Both the position numbers and the translations under genes were made by a program. 64,000 nucleotides of DNA from Aplectana chamaeleonis (lineage: Eukaryota; Nematoda; Chromadorea; Rhabditida; Cosmocercidae): the NCBI GenBank assembly GCA_029168955.1, contig JAPDOI010000717.1, positions 124,001 to 188,000 of the forward strand, given 5' to 3'. This document shows positions 53,602-63,646 of this stretch, piece after piece. Position 1 is the first letter of the stretch. Every line of letters starts with the position of its first letter. The notes below the pieces were generated by a model that saw only the letters and a program-made list of their open reading frames with translations, had not been told where the DNA came from and did not search any database.

Positions 53602-53826
53602 TTAAACCCGATCAAATTCGATGTCAATGTTCTCATCCGATATGTGGGCGTCATCATCTTCATCAGCCTCATATTCGGCATCATTGAGCATATTACTTTT
53701 TGGTTTATGAAACACTCGGCTGGCAGAGGCTGCATTCTCATCACGGACGAACTGCACCTCTTTTTGGTTGCTCGGTGGAGATTCAAACTCAAATGGAACG
53801 AATCGATCGCGAACCTCACCATTACT
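53602..53826 (-). CDS. 3'-terminal exon of an unidentified acidic protein
   Basis: On the - strand TTTTATTTTCCATTCCAG ends at 53827 and a phase-0 exon of 74 codons follows, ending in TAA. The peptide (SNGEVRDRFVPFEFESPPSN ... NDAEYEADEDDDAHISDENI ... EFDRV) has an aromatic, proline-rich start and a strongly acidic C-terminus. Codon-like composition, the strong acceptor and absence from repeats make a real exon likely. The family was not recognised, and no upstream exon was found between 53.9 and 62.2 kb. Confidence 0.55.
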   Translation of the reverse strand, partial: SNGEVRDRFVPFEFESPPSNQKEVQFVRDENAASASRVFHKPKSNMLNDAEYEADEDDDAHISDENIDIEFDRV

Positions 53827-53872
53827 CTGGAATGGAAAATAAAACAAATGCAGTGAATTTAACTCTAATAAA

Positions 53873-54022
53873 GCCTAGCTCACTCGGATGATCTCAGGCA
53901 GAGCAAGCAGCGGAGCGGTCGGTCATGGCAAAATATAACAGTGATAAAGAGATTTTGGCATGATAAGCTCGATAAGCCTTACTTCGACCGGCTCAAAACT
54001 AGGGAGCTGAGCTATACGTAGT
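53873..54022. repeat. CCTAGCT small TIR repeat, copy 3
   Basis: AAGCCTAGCTCACTCGGATG to GGGAGCTGAGCTATACG. Lies about 45 bp upstream of the acceptor of the exon at 53826. Confidence 0.75.
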
Positions 54023-54162
54023 CCCGTGAGAAAGCGGACGAAAGCATAAAATGTGCAGAGCGCGACCGCAAGGTGCCATGATCGCTGCCCGATTCGCAAC
54101 TATTTCGGGCAGACTCTAACCTCTGCGCCACCCCTGGCTAGGGACTGTTGCCATCCCACACT

Positions 54163-55834
54163 GGGGCGGCATGCACGTACGCGGCGGGTTATGTTGGGGT
54201 TAGGCAGGGTTTGGGGCGTCGGCGGGTTTGATGATAGCGGTGCGAGGGCTGGAGATAATCAATAGTTGGGGTCTCAACGGGGTTTCGGCTGCCCCAAACT
54301 CCTAGGTAGAGCCTGCTTTCCATGATTAATTGGTCTCGCATACATGTTTATGAGGTGAATGTCTGTTTTAGTTTGTAAGTGCATCAAAGTCACCTCAATT
54401 AGTAAGGCTTTGGGCTGGTGAAACTCAATTTTTGAACAGTTTTAAGGATTTGAACACCAACTCAGGTACTCATTTTCTTCTAACCTGTAAATCCGAGAGC
54501 TCCCAGGTTTTTTTTGAACCACGTTTTTCTATATTTCCATTTGAAAAGCTTACTCTCAGCTGAAAGACGATCTTCTATGAATAGCTAGTTTTCGAAAAGG
54601 TAGAGTTACCACGATAAGTAATAGTGAGTACAAGACATGGACATTAGACGCTAGGTTTCCAATGAATTAATGATCCGATTGCCATGTTTTAGAATACGCC
54701 GAAGAAATAAATAATTCGCATGACCACTTCTTCAAAAAACCCGGCCTAGAGTTTTTAAATAAACCTTTTTATTATAAATTCACCGTAAGAATAAACGTTT
54801 TTGAATGAGACATTTTCAAAAATGCCGACTGGATGAATTTTGTCGAATAACGCATTTTTAAAAATGTTGAATAAATTAATAAAAAATAATAATTGAATGA
54901 GGGCTCTCAATTTTTTTTCGAATGAATGAACATTTTTGAAAACTTGTCCTCTGTTCGATTCGAATAATCGGAAGATTCGTCCGCATTTTCATATAAAAAT
55001 TAGAATCGGCGAATTATTCCTGAATGATCGCCGAATATTCTCCAATTTTTTATTAGTGACAGAGAATATTCGAATATTCGGAAAATTGAATATTTCAGTT
55101 TCTCAAAAAACGAATATTTGGAAAACCAATTAATTTGCAAGGCCGAATGAATCGATTATCAGAAACACCTATCAATGCAGAATTTCGAAAGAATCGATCA
55201 CTGTATTAAACAAATGATTTATTTCTCTAAATAAACCGAATACCCGAGAAAACCTCAAGTCCAGAATCCCGAACGAGTTGAATTTTTCAAAAATTGGAAA
55301 TTGATACTTTCAAGTAAATCGAATATTCCATTAGTTCGAATATTTCTCGAAGAACCTTTCGATTAGGTCCCAAGTCTAGTGAATACGTGAGGTGAAACAT
55401 TAGTATTATAATCCTATAAAAATTAATACAAGATAATGGAAGAGGTGTACACCGATCACGGAATCAATTTTCAGGGGAGAATCCTCAGGTTTTGAAAAGG
55501 CTCTGTCTGCCAATTGGTCCTTCTTCCTATGTAAAACACTGATCATGGCTCAAGCCGCTGTAAAACTAAGTCTAGCTCCAACTTGGCGAATCTGAATATT
55601 ACAACCAGTCAATTAGATACTTAGATGTGAGGTGCATAGCCCTGTACGTAGTACGCAAAAGCGCGTCGCCGCTCCAGTTTGCCGCGGCCCGATCATAGCA
55701 TTCGAAGATCGGCGGCGTCGAAAAATCTTGAGCGGCGCGGCACGCCGCGCCTACCTCCGCCGCTCCTTTCAGCGGCGGGACTCTATTCGACGCCTAACCC
55801 CAACCTAACCCGCCGCGTACGTGCATGCCGCCCC
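54163..55834. mobile_element. 1.67-kb TIR element, 41-bp TIR GGGGCGGCATGCACGTACGC
   Basis: The first 41 bp (GGGGCGGCATGCACGTACGC ... GGTTAG) are inverted at 55794-55834 with one difference. The interior is AT-rich with TTCGAATA motifs at 54900-55330 (spacings near 39-41 bp: 55032, 55071, 55111). GC-rich GCGGCGGGA boxes lie at 55670-55790. No gene. Confidence 0.85.
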
Positions 55835-56080
55835 TGCTGGAGTTTTGAAATATGGTCTGTTGAGTGTTGTGGAGGGAGACAAAAAGAATCAATTTGAAGT
55901 TTGGTTAATTTCCTTAACAAAACCACGAAAACCTGAAAGAGGCTGTAACCCTAGACTCAAAGGGGATGAAGCGAATGAAATATGTACTGTGGTCTCTGTA
56001 TTTCATATGAAAATGTTTCACAGAAAGTTCGGTGGCGAAACCTAATCAGAGTCTGAAGCCATGACTCGTTTTCTGTTCCC
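55835..56080. other. no gene seen
   Basis: Short frames without motif. Confidence 0.35.
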
Positions 56081-56084
56081 TTAA

Positions 56085-56560
56085 AGGCAGTGTCCACGAT
56101 GAGAATCGTTCTTCTGTTTTTCAGCCTATCTTGAAAACGGTCCCATGCTGATTTCAACGATGTGTCTGAAATCGTACACGACCTTCTGGGATCAGAGTTA
56201 TGGTCCCTCAAAAATTGAGCTAGGGAAGCGTTGTGGGCGAGTTTTCCGAGGCTTGTAACTTCCGACTTTTGCAGCCGATGTATGCGAGCTGACCTGAGTA
56301 AAGAGAGAAGTCGAGAATGAAGGGAAGAACGGGGCTTTTGATCGAAAACCATCGCTCATTTCGCGATTTTGAGTGTTCCTTCGTTCTCGTCGAGAAACTC
56401 GACCACGAGCGGAAGGGCTAGCGCGAGCGGACTTCGGAGCCGTATGGAGCTCTTTCTGGCTCGTTTTCGTTTGTTCTTTCGACCCCAGTGCTCCAATGAG
56501 ACTCTGAACTTTCGATTTCCGGCCGAAAACCGAGGACGAAATTTATCGTGGACCCTGCCT
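56085..56560 (+). repeat. TTAA MITE family B, copy 2
   Basis: 476 bp, TTAA at 56081-56084 and 56561-56564. Nearly identical to 49939-50414. Another AGGCA tip (AGGCATCGTCCGCGAAAATT) begins right after at 56565. Confidence 0.92.
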
Positions 56561-57440
56561 TTAAAGGCATCGTCCGCGAAAATTATATATTGTTTATCAT
56601 GTTTTTGTATAGCTTGGCCTCTGTAGGGAACAAAAATGTCGAAAATCCGCTCAAAAACCTTGATTCGTAATGAAAAACCAACCTGAATACGCTGTTCAAT
56701 TGGATTTGAATTTTGAGCCAAAATCGTTTTTGAAGTTTTTCTGCATTCGGAGAGGCCTGGTCACTGTCATTTTTGAAGTTTTCTCCATGAGGAATTTGTG
56801 CCATAAATGTGTTCCATGTTGTTTGCCGGTCGCATCAACATTCAAGGAGAAAGTGCTAGATGATCGACCCAGAAATGCTTGATGATCGACCCCAGTGCAG
56901 TTTTCAGGTGGCCATAACTTATAAGGTGCGCATGTTCAGAGCCTCAAGTTTCGTGGATGAAGTCAGCTAGCCCGAATGATTTGCTTGTACACAAAAATTG
57001 GAAATGAATTTGACAACCAGATTTCTTTTTTTTTTGTGTGATATCGTTCAAGTGGGGTGCAATTCATCAAGTCTGCAGCCCTAAAATTGAAAAGGTCTTT
57101 CTGGGTTCGTGGGTTGGCCTTTGGGTCAATCATCTGTTACGTCCCATCACCAAATGAGAAAAGTAAGTAGTTGATCAACAGGTGATATAGTACAAATGAG
57201 TGGAAGGGGGATTTGATCGGGAGACCATGGGTCAACCCAGCGATTCCTAGCGATCGACTCTTCCTTTCTTATGCATCGATGGTTGAATGGGGTCTAAAAA
57301 TGAAGAAAAGGGGGTCCGGAAAAACAGTTTTCAGTAACTTTCTCGCTGTTATTTCAACGTGGCTGTTGTGTAGGGTACTAGAGCTTCTATTTATTGAAAA
57401 CGTTGGTTGACGGCGCAGTCGGTAAGACGGCGAACCACGA
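56561..57440. other. AGGCATCG element start and SINE-like scrap
   Basis: 56565 starts another TTAA-type terminus whose right end was not found. 57200-57245 (GGATTTGATCGGGAGACC, GGGTCAACCCAGCGATTCC) resembles the B box and body of the SINE at 25035-25075. Confidence 0.4.
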
Positions 57441-58245
57441 AATGATGGATTGGTGTGAGCTGATGGTCCGAATTACTCTGCGAATTCAACGTGGCCGCTG
57501 CCATTGTCGTGTTTATTGGTCCACGATGGAGTTTTACACTATTTTCTGTCACAATGGCGTCAATCGTTTTTTTACGAAACGTCACTTCAAGAGATACATT
57601 TTAATGTTCGATACTGGAAAGAAGGAACATATCACAATAGAATTTATACAGAGATATTTCTTCTGATCTGATCTATGGACGAAGAATTGGCTATTCCAAA
57701 ACTTCTCTAGCAATGGAAGTGTTCGGAGCGTTAAACGCATCCGCGGGAACGAAATACATTGTAATTAACACCTACATACCAAGTTTTGAGCCGAATCCGA
57801 AGAACAAATTAAAAACTCCTTAAGAAAATGCCTGCCCTATACTTACCTTTTCGTGAAGCGTGAAGAACACCTAAAAGAACATCTTTGGACCAGCAGCTCA
57901 GGGCGGGATACTAACAATGCAATTCGTTTCCGCAGATGCGTCTCCGAACACTTACATTGTTAGAGAAGTTTTGGGATAGCCCATTCTGTGGTTATGGATC
58001 AGATCAGAAGAAACATCTCTGAATAAATTTAACTGTGAGATAATCCTTCTTTCCAGTATCGAAGATTAAAATGTCGCTCTCTCTCTCTCTCTCTCTCTAA
58101 GTGATGTTTCGTAAAAAAGCGAGTGATGCAATTGTGACAGAAAATAGTGTATAACTATCGTACACCAATAAATATGACATTGGAAGCGGGCACGTTGAAT
58201 TCGCATAGAAGGATTCGGACCATCAGCTCTCACCAATCTATCATT
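57441..58245. repeat. 805-bp foldback
   Basis: AATGATGGATTGGTGTGAGC...CCGAAT and GAATTCAACGTG on the left are mirrored at 58190-58245. GTTTTTTTACGAAACGTCAC, GATACTGGAAAGAAGGA, GGTTATGGATCAGATCAG-like and CATCCGCGGGAACGAA blocks are mirrored too. A (CT)n tract sits at 58077-58099. The 90-codon frame at 57394-57666 lies in one arm and has no motif. Confidence 0.8.
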
Positions 58246-58552
58246 CTACTGGGAGTTGTATGAGCCCATTGACGCCGCTATCTCAATAGCTTTTTCGAGA
58301 GTGTATGCTGCCTTGGTAAAAACTGACCTATGATCTGCCTTGAACGCGAATCGCGGTCGCCTGCGTTCACTCCACCCAGCTCAGCCTAGACTACGTCCTG
58401 AGGAACAAGCTGTACGACGCACCCCTCACTCGGAGGCCAGAAATTTTGGCAGCTATACACGTTGCATGCCATGTCTTAAAAAATCCATCGCTTTCGACAA
58501 AAAATAAGTGGAATTCTGCATCAGGAGACCAGTGATTCGGCGCCTCTTTCTA
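58246..58552. other. no gene; family F tip
   Basis: TCGAGAGTGTATGCTGCCTT at 58296 is a family F terminus. The rest is unremarkable. Confidence 0.4.
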
Positions 58553-58708
58553 TCCCCTGGTTCCGAGCCAAATTTACTCTGTTGCCTCGCGCGCTCGTGT
58601 GAAGCGAGGGTAGAGACAGCTAGAAGGTGAGGGGAGAAGGAGACGCAGCGTACGCGCGCAGACGCACGCAATGAACGGAGATAAATTTCACTCGGAAACA
58701 GAGGATAC
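58553..58708. repeat. TATCCTCTG TIR MITE, clearest copy
   Basis: TATCCCCTGGTTCCGAGCCA at the left and CTCGGAAACAGAGGATA at the right; interior AGAAGGAGACGCAGCGTACG. Confidence 0.8.
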
Positions 58709-58794
58709 CTTACCCGTTACGCTAAAAAAGCTACATAACGCGATGAAAATATTATTAAAGACAAGAAACGGACACAAGTTGTAAAATTTTGAAA

Positions 58795-58985
58795 GAAATG
58801 TGGAACGAACGAATTGCGAAAACCTTTTGAAAATTCGGCGGTCAAACGAACGAATTCCGAAACTAATCGAAATGTTGATTTTTTTCTCGAAAGTAGTTCT
58901 GAATTTCGGATTTTTTTAGATGTTCGAAATTTTTATTTTTTTCGAAATTCCTTCGGAATTTCGGATTGATTCGGAACTGGAATCG
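58795..58985. repeat. 41-bp repeat pair, decayed array
   Basis: AACGAACGAATT at 58804 and 58845, 41 bp apart, then TTCGGA-rich sequence. Confidence 0.55.
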
Positions 58986-59335
58986 ACGCTTTATATACAA
59001 CGCTCAGTCAGAGAATAAATTCTTCACGTGCTCGAGTTCGACTCAAGTTGCGAGCATTCGAGTCGAAAACATGAATAGCCTTTCTCCCTCAATTGGAGCT
59101 GGTCGAATTAAAGCTTATCGGGCGTATGATGTCGAAGTCTCCTAATCAAAGAATTCTCCTAATGACTGGTATATTTTGCCATGACAGACCGCTCCGCTGC
59201 TTGCTCCATCCGAACTCATCTGAGCCAGGAAGGCTTTATATTCTTCGGTCCCGCGCACAACTTAATCGAGGAAGCGAGTTGTTCAGTCACGCCCACGACA
59301 ACTTCACCCGATGACAACCGGATCAGCGTAAATTA
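58986..59335. other. no gene; inverted scrap of the CCTAGCT repeat
   Basis: 59170-59245 holds TTTTGCCATGACAGACCGCT and AAGGCTTTATA, the inverse of the repeat at 53873-54022. Confidence 0.45.
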
Positions 59336-59339
59336 GGAG

Positions 59340-59512
59340 CGTCTCGAAAATTGAAAAAAAAACGAAAAATCAGATCTCAAACGAACGAAAATTGAAAAAA
59401 AATTGTTGGACGAAATTTCGAACGAATGAAATTTTTTAAAAAATTGTTCGAAAAACATTAGAGCGAACGAAAAAAAACCTTTGGAAAAATTTCTTTTGTG
59501 CACAACTACAGG
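59340..59512. repeat. 41-bp array ending in GTGCACAACTA
   Basis: CGAAAATTGAAAAAAA-type units start at 59346, 59387, 59428 and 59469, all 41 bp apart, ending TTTTGTGCACAACTACA. Confidence 0.8.
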
Positions 59513-60305
59513 CTACAAAACGGCGAAATCCACATGGTTCCTACGCATGCTGATGCGGAGCGGAGGTTAGAGACAGGGAGAGAGCGGAGAGCAGACGGAG
59601 GCTGAGGCGTCGCGCGCGCCGCTCGCACCTCGAATGATGTGAATTACGACGTTTTATAGAGGGTAGAATACATACCCTCAAGTTTTCAGCTGTCCGTCAA
59701 CCGATATCGGCGGTTCCGCGTCTTTTTTTATAATTTCGAAACTTTTCCCTAAATTTCCTGATTTGCATTCCGCGCCTCCTGGACATGTCGTGCTCCACAA
59801 ACCCTCCAGTACGCTTTGTAAAAAACTCAGGGACAAATTGTGGTGCGCGAAGCGCGCACCAGATTTGGTTTTGAATTGGCCACGCGCGGAACCGCTTTTT
59901 CGAAATCTAAATTCAGAGGGAACCTAGAAATTAGCTCCAAATTGCATTGAAAAGAGCGCAAAAAGTTGGTAATATCCCCCGAAAATGGTTTGGAATGGTT
60001 TGCTGGTTTTCGAGAAAATTTTAAAAAACCGCTCGATTTTAGTGTTAATCTCCTTTTTTTCAGTTGGCGTTCATCAACTTGTGGGTACACTTAAAATTGA
60101 GCTAGGAAGCTCATTTTCGGAAAGGAGGCTGGAAATGGATGCAGGTCGCTCCTATTCCAATTTGAACTTGATACATTAACTATGAAGGGTACCTCAAAAT
60201 CATGGGTTTACATACTAAATTAGCCGTGGAGCGCGAAAACTGCTGGGGCATGTTACGGCTATGGAGAGCAGGTTATGTGGGTGGATCTGCAGCCAATTAA
60301 CATAT
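59513..60305. other. GC-rich repeat scrap, otherwise no gene
   Basis: 59520-59640 resembles the interior of the TATCCTCTG MITE (GTTAGAGACAG, GAGGCGTCGCGCGCG). Short frames in 59.8-60.2 kb have no motif. Confidence 0.4.
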
Positions 60306-60449
60306 CGTCGATCACTGCTCGAGAGATCGCCGCGTCGAACACATGGGGCACGCAGGCAAGCGAGGAGGTAGTGATAGGATCATTACCTCCTCGCTTGCGT
60401 GCGTGCCACATGTGTTCGACGCGGCGATCTCTCGAGCAGTGATCGATCA
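60306..60449. repeat. near-perfect 144-bp foldback, copy 2
   Basis: TCGATCACTGCTCGAGAGAT through GGAGGTAGTGAT mirrored; same family as 34172-34316. Confidence 0.9.
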
Positions 60450-61218
60450 TAGGTCATTATGGGTAAGTACTAAACTTGTCAGATTTCGTACTCATGACAC
60501 GTCATCGATCGATAATCAATATTATCGATTTTCGCGCTTATTGCACAAAATGCGATGAGGAGTGGTAATTGTTGATGGGTATGGATCTCTTGGTTTGGAA
60601 ATTTTACTCATCAAACATTATCGATTAATACCAATCAATAATACCGATTTTTGCCTGTTGCACAAACTGCCACAATGAGTCTTGATCGCTGAGGGTCTAA
60701 CTAGGGAACCTCACATGGTGTACCCCCGGATCAGAAAGCTGATAAATGTTTTCTAGTCAACTCTGGCACGCCCTCTTGAAATCTGAACTTGGGTTTTGCT
60801 ACGGAAATCTGCGAAAAAAAAGTTATAGCCTGCCAAATTCCGTATTTCCCGCCTTTTTTCTATGAAAAACGCGCATTAGGGTTTGCGAAATACGGAAACG
60901 GACCTCATGCTTGTGCTCAGCGCCCACAACTACCACACTGAGCAAATTTTGGGTGAAGGCACATTTTCCAAACTTTGCACAAACTGATAGCGTTTTGGAC
61001 TTGTGCGGATTTTCGGTTTTGCGCTTATGTATACTTCTGAAAGCGTTAAAAAATGCTACAGATTTCACTCAAAAGCCTTCCAGATGGGTTATTTGGGGCG
61101 CTGATCACGAATCTGGAGTTTATTTGACGATTTTCTGAGCTTTTCGACTTGATCGTTGAGCAAAATTCATGTCAGAAAGGGAACCTTCGGGAAAATCATG
61201 TAAAATTTCTGAAAATTT
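60450..61218. repeat. dispersed repeats: ATCGATTTTT and GCGCTGATCACGAATC types
   Basis: 60560-60660 is related to 13370-13470. 60840-61150 is related to 5260-5620. No gene. Confidence 0.6.
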
Positions 61219-61816
61219 AGCTTCCTGGCAAAAGTGACGATTTGGTAATGTCAAAAAAAAAGTTTCAAAAATGTCTTGAATTGGTCTCGAATCATCTTAA
61301 AAAATGATTTGGCGTAAAATAGCCTGAAGTAGTAAAAAAAAAGCTAGGAAATGAACTGAAATAACTAAAAATACGATTTGGCGGTCAATAATAAACTAAC
61401 TAGCGATGAGCAAAGACAGAGGGATCAGATTTTACAAGGTTCTCCGTTAAACTTATCAAAGCAAAATCAAGCGCGCAACGGAAACATTAAGCCAATTTAG
61501 AAATCTGTAATAAGGGAGTCAGCATAGATTAAGCTAGGTGAACGCAACGCTCCATTCAATATCGCGCTTGATTTTGCTTCGATAAGTTTAACGGAGAAGC
61601 TTGTGAAATCTGATCACTAAGTCTTTACTTATCGCTAGTTAATTTATTATTGACCGTTAAATCGTATTTTTAGTTATTTCACTTCATTTCCTAGCTTTTT
61701 TACTACTTCAGGCTATTTTACGCCAAATCATTTTTTAAGATGATTCAAGACCAATTCAAGACATTTTTGAAACTTTTTTTTTGACATTACCAAATCGTCA
61801 CTTTTGCCAGGAAGCT
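61219..61816. repeat. 598-bp foldback with arms of about 255 bp
   Basis: AGCTTCCTGGCAAAAGTGAC ... GCAAAATCAAGCGCG (left, to 61475) is mirrored at 61562-61816, with an 87-bp loop. Arms differ at few positions, so it would fold into a long duplex. Non-coding. Confidence 0.92.
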
Positions 61817-62237
61817 ATTTGCTACTACAATTTACCTCCAAATGAGAATTTAGCTTTGACAAAGGTGGTATTTCTCAAGGAGTAACGGTTTATTATATCC
61901 TACAAACACTTGTAGTTCGGATCCAGCTAGAACAGCCCGACCTAAGTATGTTTTGTATCTTATCTCTTGAAAGCCGCGTTGCAGCTATTGTTCCGCTAGG
62001 CACGGAGCGGTTGTTTCTCCATTTCTACCAATGGGTTTTCTCAAAAACAACCGCTTTTCATGATAAAGCTATCATATGTAGCAGCGTCGCGGCTTGCCCC
62101 ATCCAGAAAGCGACGATACCCCAAATTTTGCAGATGTGAAAACTTGGCAGCACCTTGAACTCAAGCTGAAGATCGCTTACGAATCGCGCTCAGAAAAGCT
62201 GGAAAGGTCACCCCCGAGTCGGAATGCGCCCAACAAT
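61817..62237. other. downstream of hst-6; no second gene supported
   Basis: A + strand frame at 61948-62139 has no motif and runs antisense to the presumed hst-6 3' region. Confidence 0.4.
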
Positions 62238-62460
62238 TTATCTGATCTGAGAAAATCTATAACCAAAAGCAAAGAAAACATTTGCCTTAGATCGTGATCG
62301 ATTCCGGGCGGCTGCAAGACGAAGCTCAAAAAGCTTGAGAGCATATTCATAGAGCTCGATGTCAAGTTCGTTACGCTCTCGAATTAGCCTCATCTGTTCC
62401 GTAGTGACGTCAGTATCGTTCGACTTGCTCCGACTCCACGAGGACAAACGGCGGTTGAAA
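62238..62460 (-). CDS. hst-6: hst-6 last exon
   Basis: Acceptor TGTTTGTTTCAG. Encodes FNRRLSSWSRSKSNDTDVTT, EQMRLIRERNELDIELYEYA and a basic end, then TAA at 62240-62238. Confidence 0.85.
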
Positions 62461-63314
62461 CTGAAACAAACACATTCAAGCCAGCTTCACGAGGATATGA
62501 TCGCCAGAACACTGATTCTTCTTTATGAGGGAACATGAGCATAGAGAAATGTTATTCAGACTAGACAAGCCTTTCGTACGAATCGTCCTAACTTGCCTCT
62601 CCACCCCCTCCCCCAGAGCAAATCTAGTAAAAAAAAAACGAAATCTCAGGAAATAACGAATGTGAAACAAAGAGGTAGTAATTGACCACAAACCTGAGAT
62701 TGAATAATCGCTCAAACATCGTCTGACTGTCATCCATTCTTTCCTTAATGCCGAAAAAGGCCATACTCCTGAAAAAGAGATAGAATTTCAAGCATTCAAC
62801 ATATATGAGGTTTTAAAATTCGTGACTAAAAAAGAAAACCCATTGAACAGAATACTAGCTGCCTGCGGACCACAGAAAAGATCAAAACGATTATGATGCA
62901 AAAAGTAAGTACTGTGCTTATCTGGGCCAAAGTCCGGTCCGCGATAGCGTCTCGACACGCTTTGCGGCCGCACGCGCTCGAGTTAGTCGGGTTTCAGCGC
63001 CAAAGCTGACTCAATGTGGCTTTTTTATACAATTTCCACCAATTTTTCTTAGTTTCCAATTTCCAAAACCCACCTAGAGTCAGCAGATCGGCAGCTGCGG
63101 CGCTGGAAACTCTTCTGACTCGGGAGCGTGCGGTCGCAAAGCGTGTCAAGACGCAATTGCGGACCGGAATTTGGCCCAGATAAGCACAGTACATCACGGT
63201 TACCTCAGGTTCCTTTTGGCACTTTCTAGAAGTATTCGATCTCTTGTTCTGGGGTCTGATCCGTTCCTAGCATAGCAGTTCACCAGAGTCAAGTCAGCCA
63301 GCATTCTTGTCTGT
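62238..63314 (-). CDS. hst-6: heparan-sulfate 6-O-sulfotransferase, C-terminal three exons
   Basis: Exons 63314-63204, 62768-62694 and 62460-62238 join in consistent phases (1 nt carried in, 2 nt carried out) with GT-AG introns. They encode QTRMLADLTLVNCY, LLESAKRNLRSMAFFGIKER, TMFERLFNL, then RNELDIELYEYALKLFELRL and a basic tail ending in a stop. R-M-L-A-D-L, A-K-x-N-L-R-x-M-A-F-F-G and L-Y-x-Y-A-x-x-L-F are conserved in HS6ST enzymes, Golgi type II membrane proteins that move sulfate from PAPS to the 6-O position of glucosamine in heparan sulfate. The signal anchor and PAPS sites belong to exons not visible here (beyond the right edge). The last 15 codons could be intron read-through if another exon follows. 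Confidence 0.9.
62694..62768 (-). CDS. hst-6: hst-6 exon n-1
   Basis: Acceptor CTCTTTTTCAG, donor CTCAG|GTTTGT. Encodes (R)SMAFFGIKERMDDSQTMFER and LFNL. Confidence 0.9.
62912..63189. mobile_element. 278-bp TIR element in an hst-6 intron
   Basis: CTGTGCTTATCTGGGCCAAA and the inverse at the right, TIR about 70 bp with roughly ten mismatches; TA on both sides (62910-62911, 63190-63191). It ends 12 bp from the donor of exon n-2. Confidence 0.88.
63204..63314 (-). CDS. hst-6: hst-6 exon n-2
   Basis: Acceptor AAATTCAG ends at 63315, donor CTGAG|GTAACC at 63203. The first base completes a split codon, then QTRMLADLTLVNCYAR... to KRNL. Confidence 0.9.
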
Positions 63315-63646
63315 CTGAATTTGATGATAATATAGTCCATTCTTCAAACGCGAACTAGATGTGTCAATACGGACAAAAAAAAGATGTCTGCAGAGTATAC
63401 TTCGACACCGCTTGTAGCATCTAACTTATCTAAAGAACAGAATTAATCCTGGAACTCATTCGAAGGGCCGGGGGTGGGGGGGGGGGGTATCTGAAGGAAC
63501 AACGGATAAAATGGGGGGGGGGGGGGGGCCAAGAATACTTCGCCAAATAGAAAAGCTTCAAGTGCCACAATTCTTTTGAACGCAGAAATAAAAATCTCAG
63601 CTATGCTCTATCCCAAACGAGATGGCCAGCGAGGAGTCCAAAGAAG
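63315..63646. other. hst-6 intron sequence with two G-runs
   Basis: 63475-63487 and 63513-63528 are G-runs of about 13-16. No earlier hst-6 exon was recognised up to the edge. Confidence 0.45.

Noticed and set aside
54936..55133. AT-rich stretch with TTCGAATA words as a full 41-bp array
   Set aside because: Spacings of 39 and 40 bp are close, but not exact; kept only as a possible decayed relative.
57394..57666. 90-codon open frame
   Set aside because: It lies within one arm of a foldback, has no motif, and its mirrored arm is not coding.
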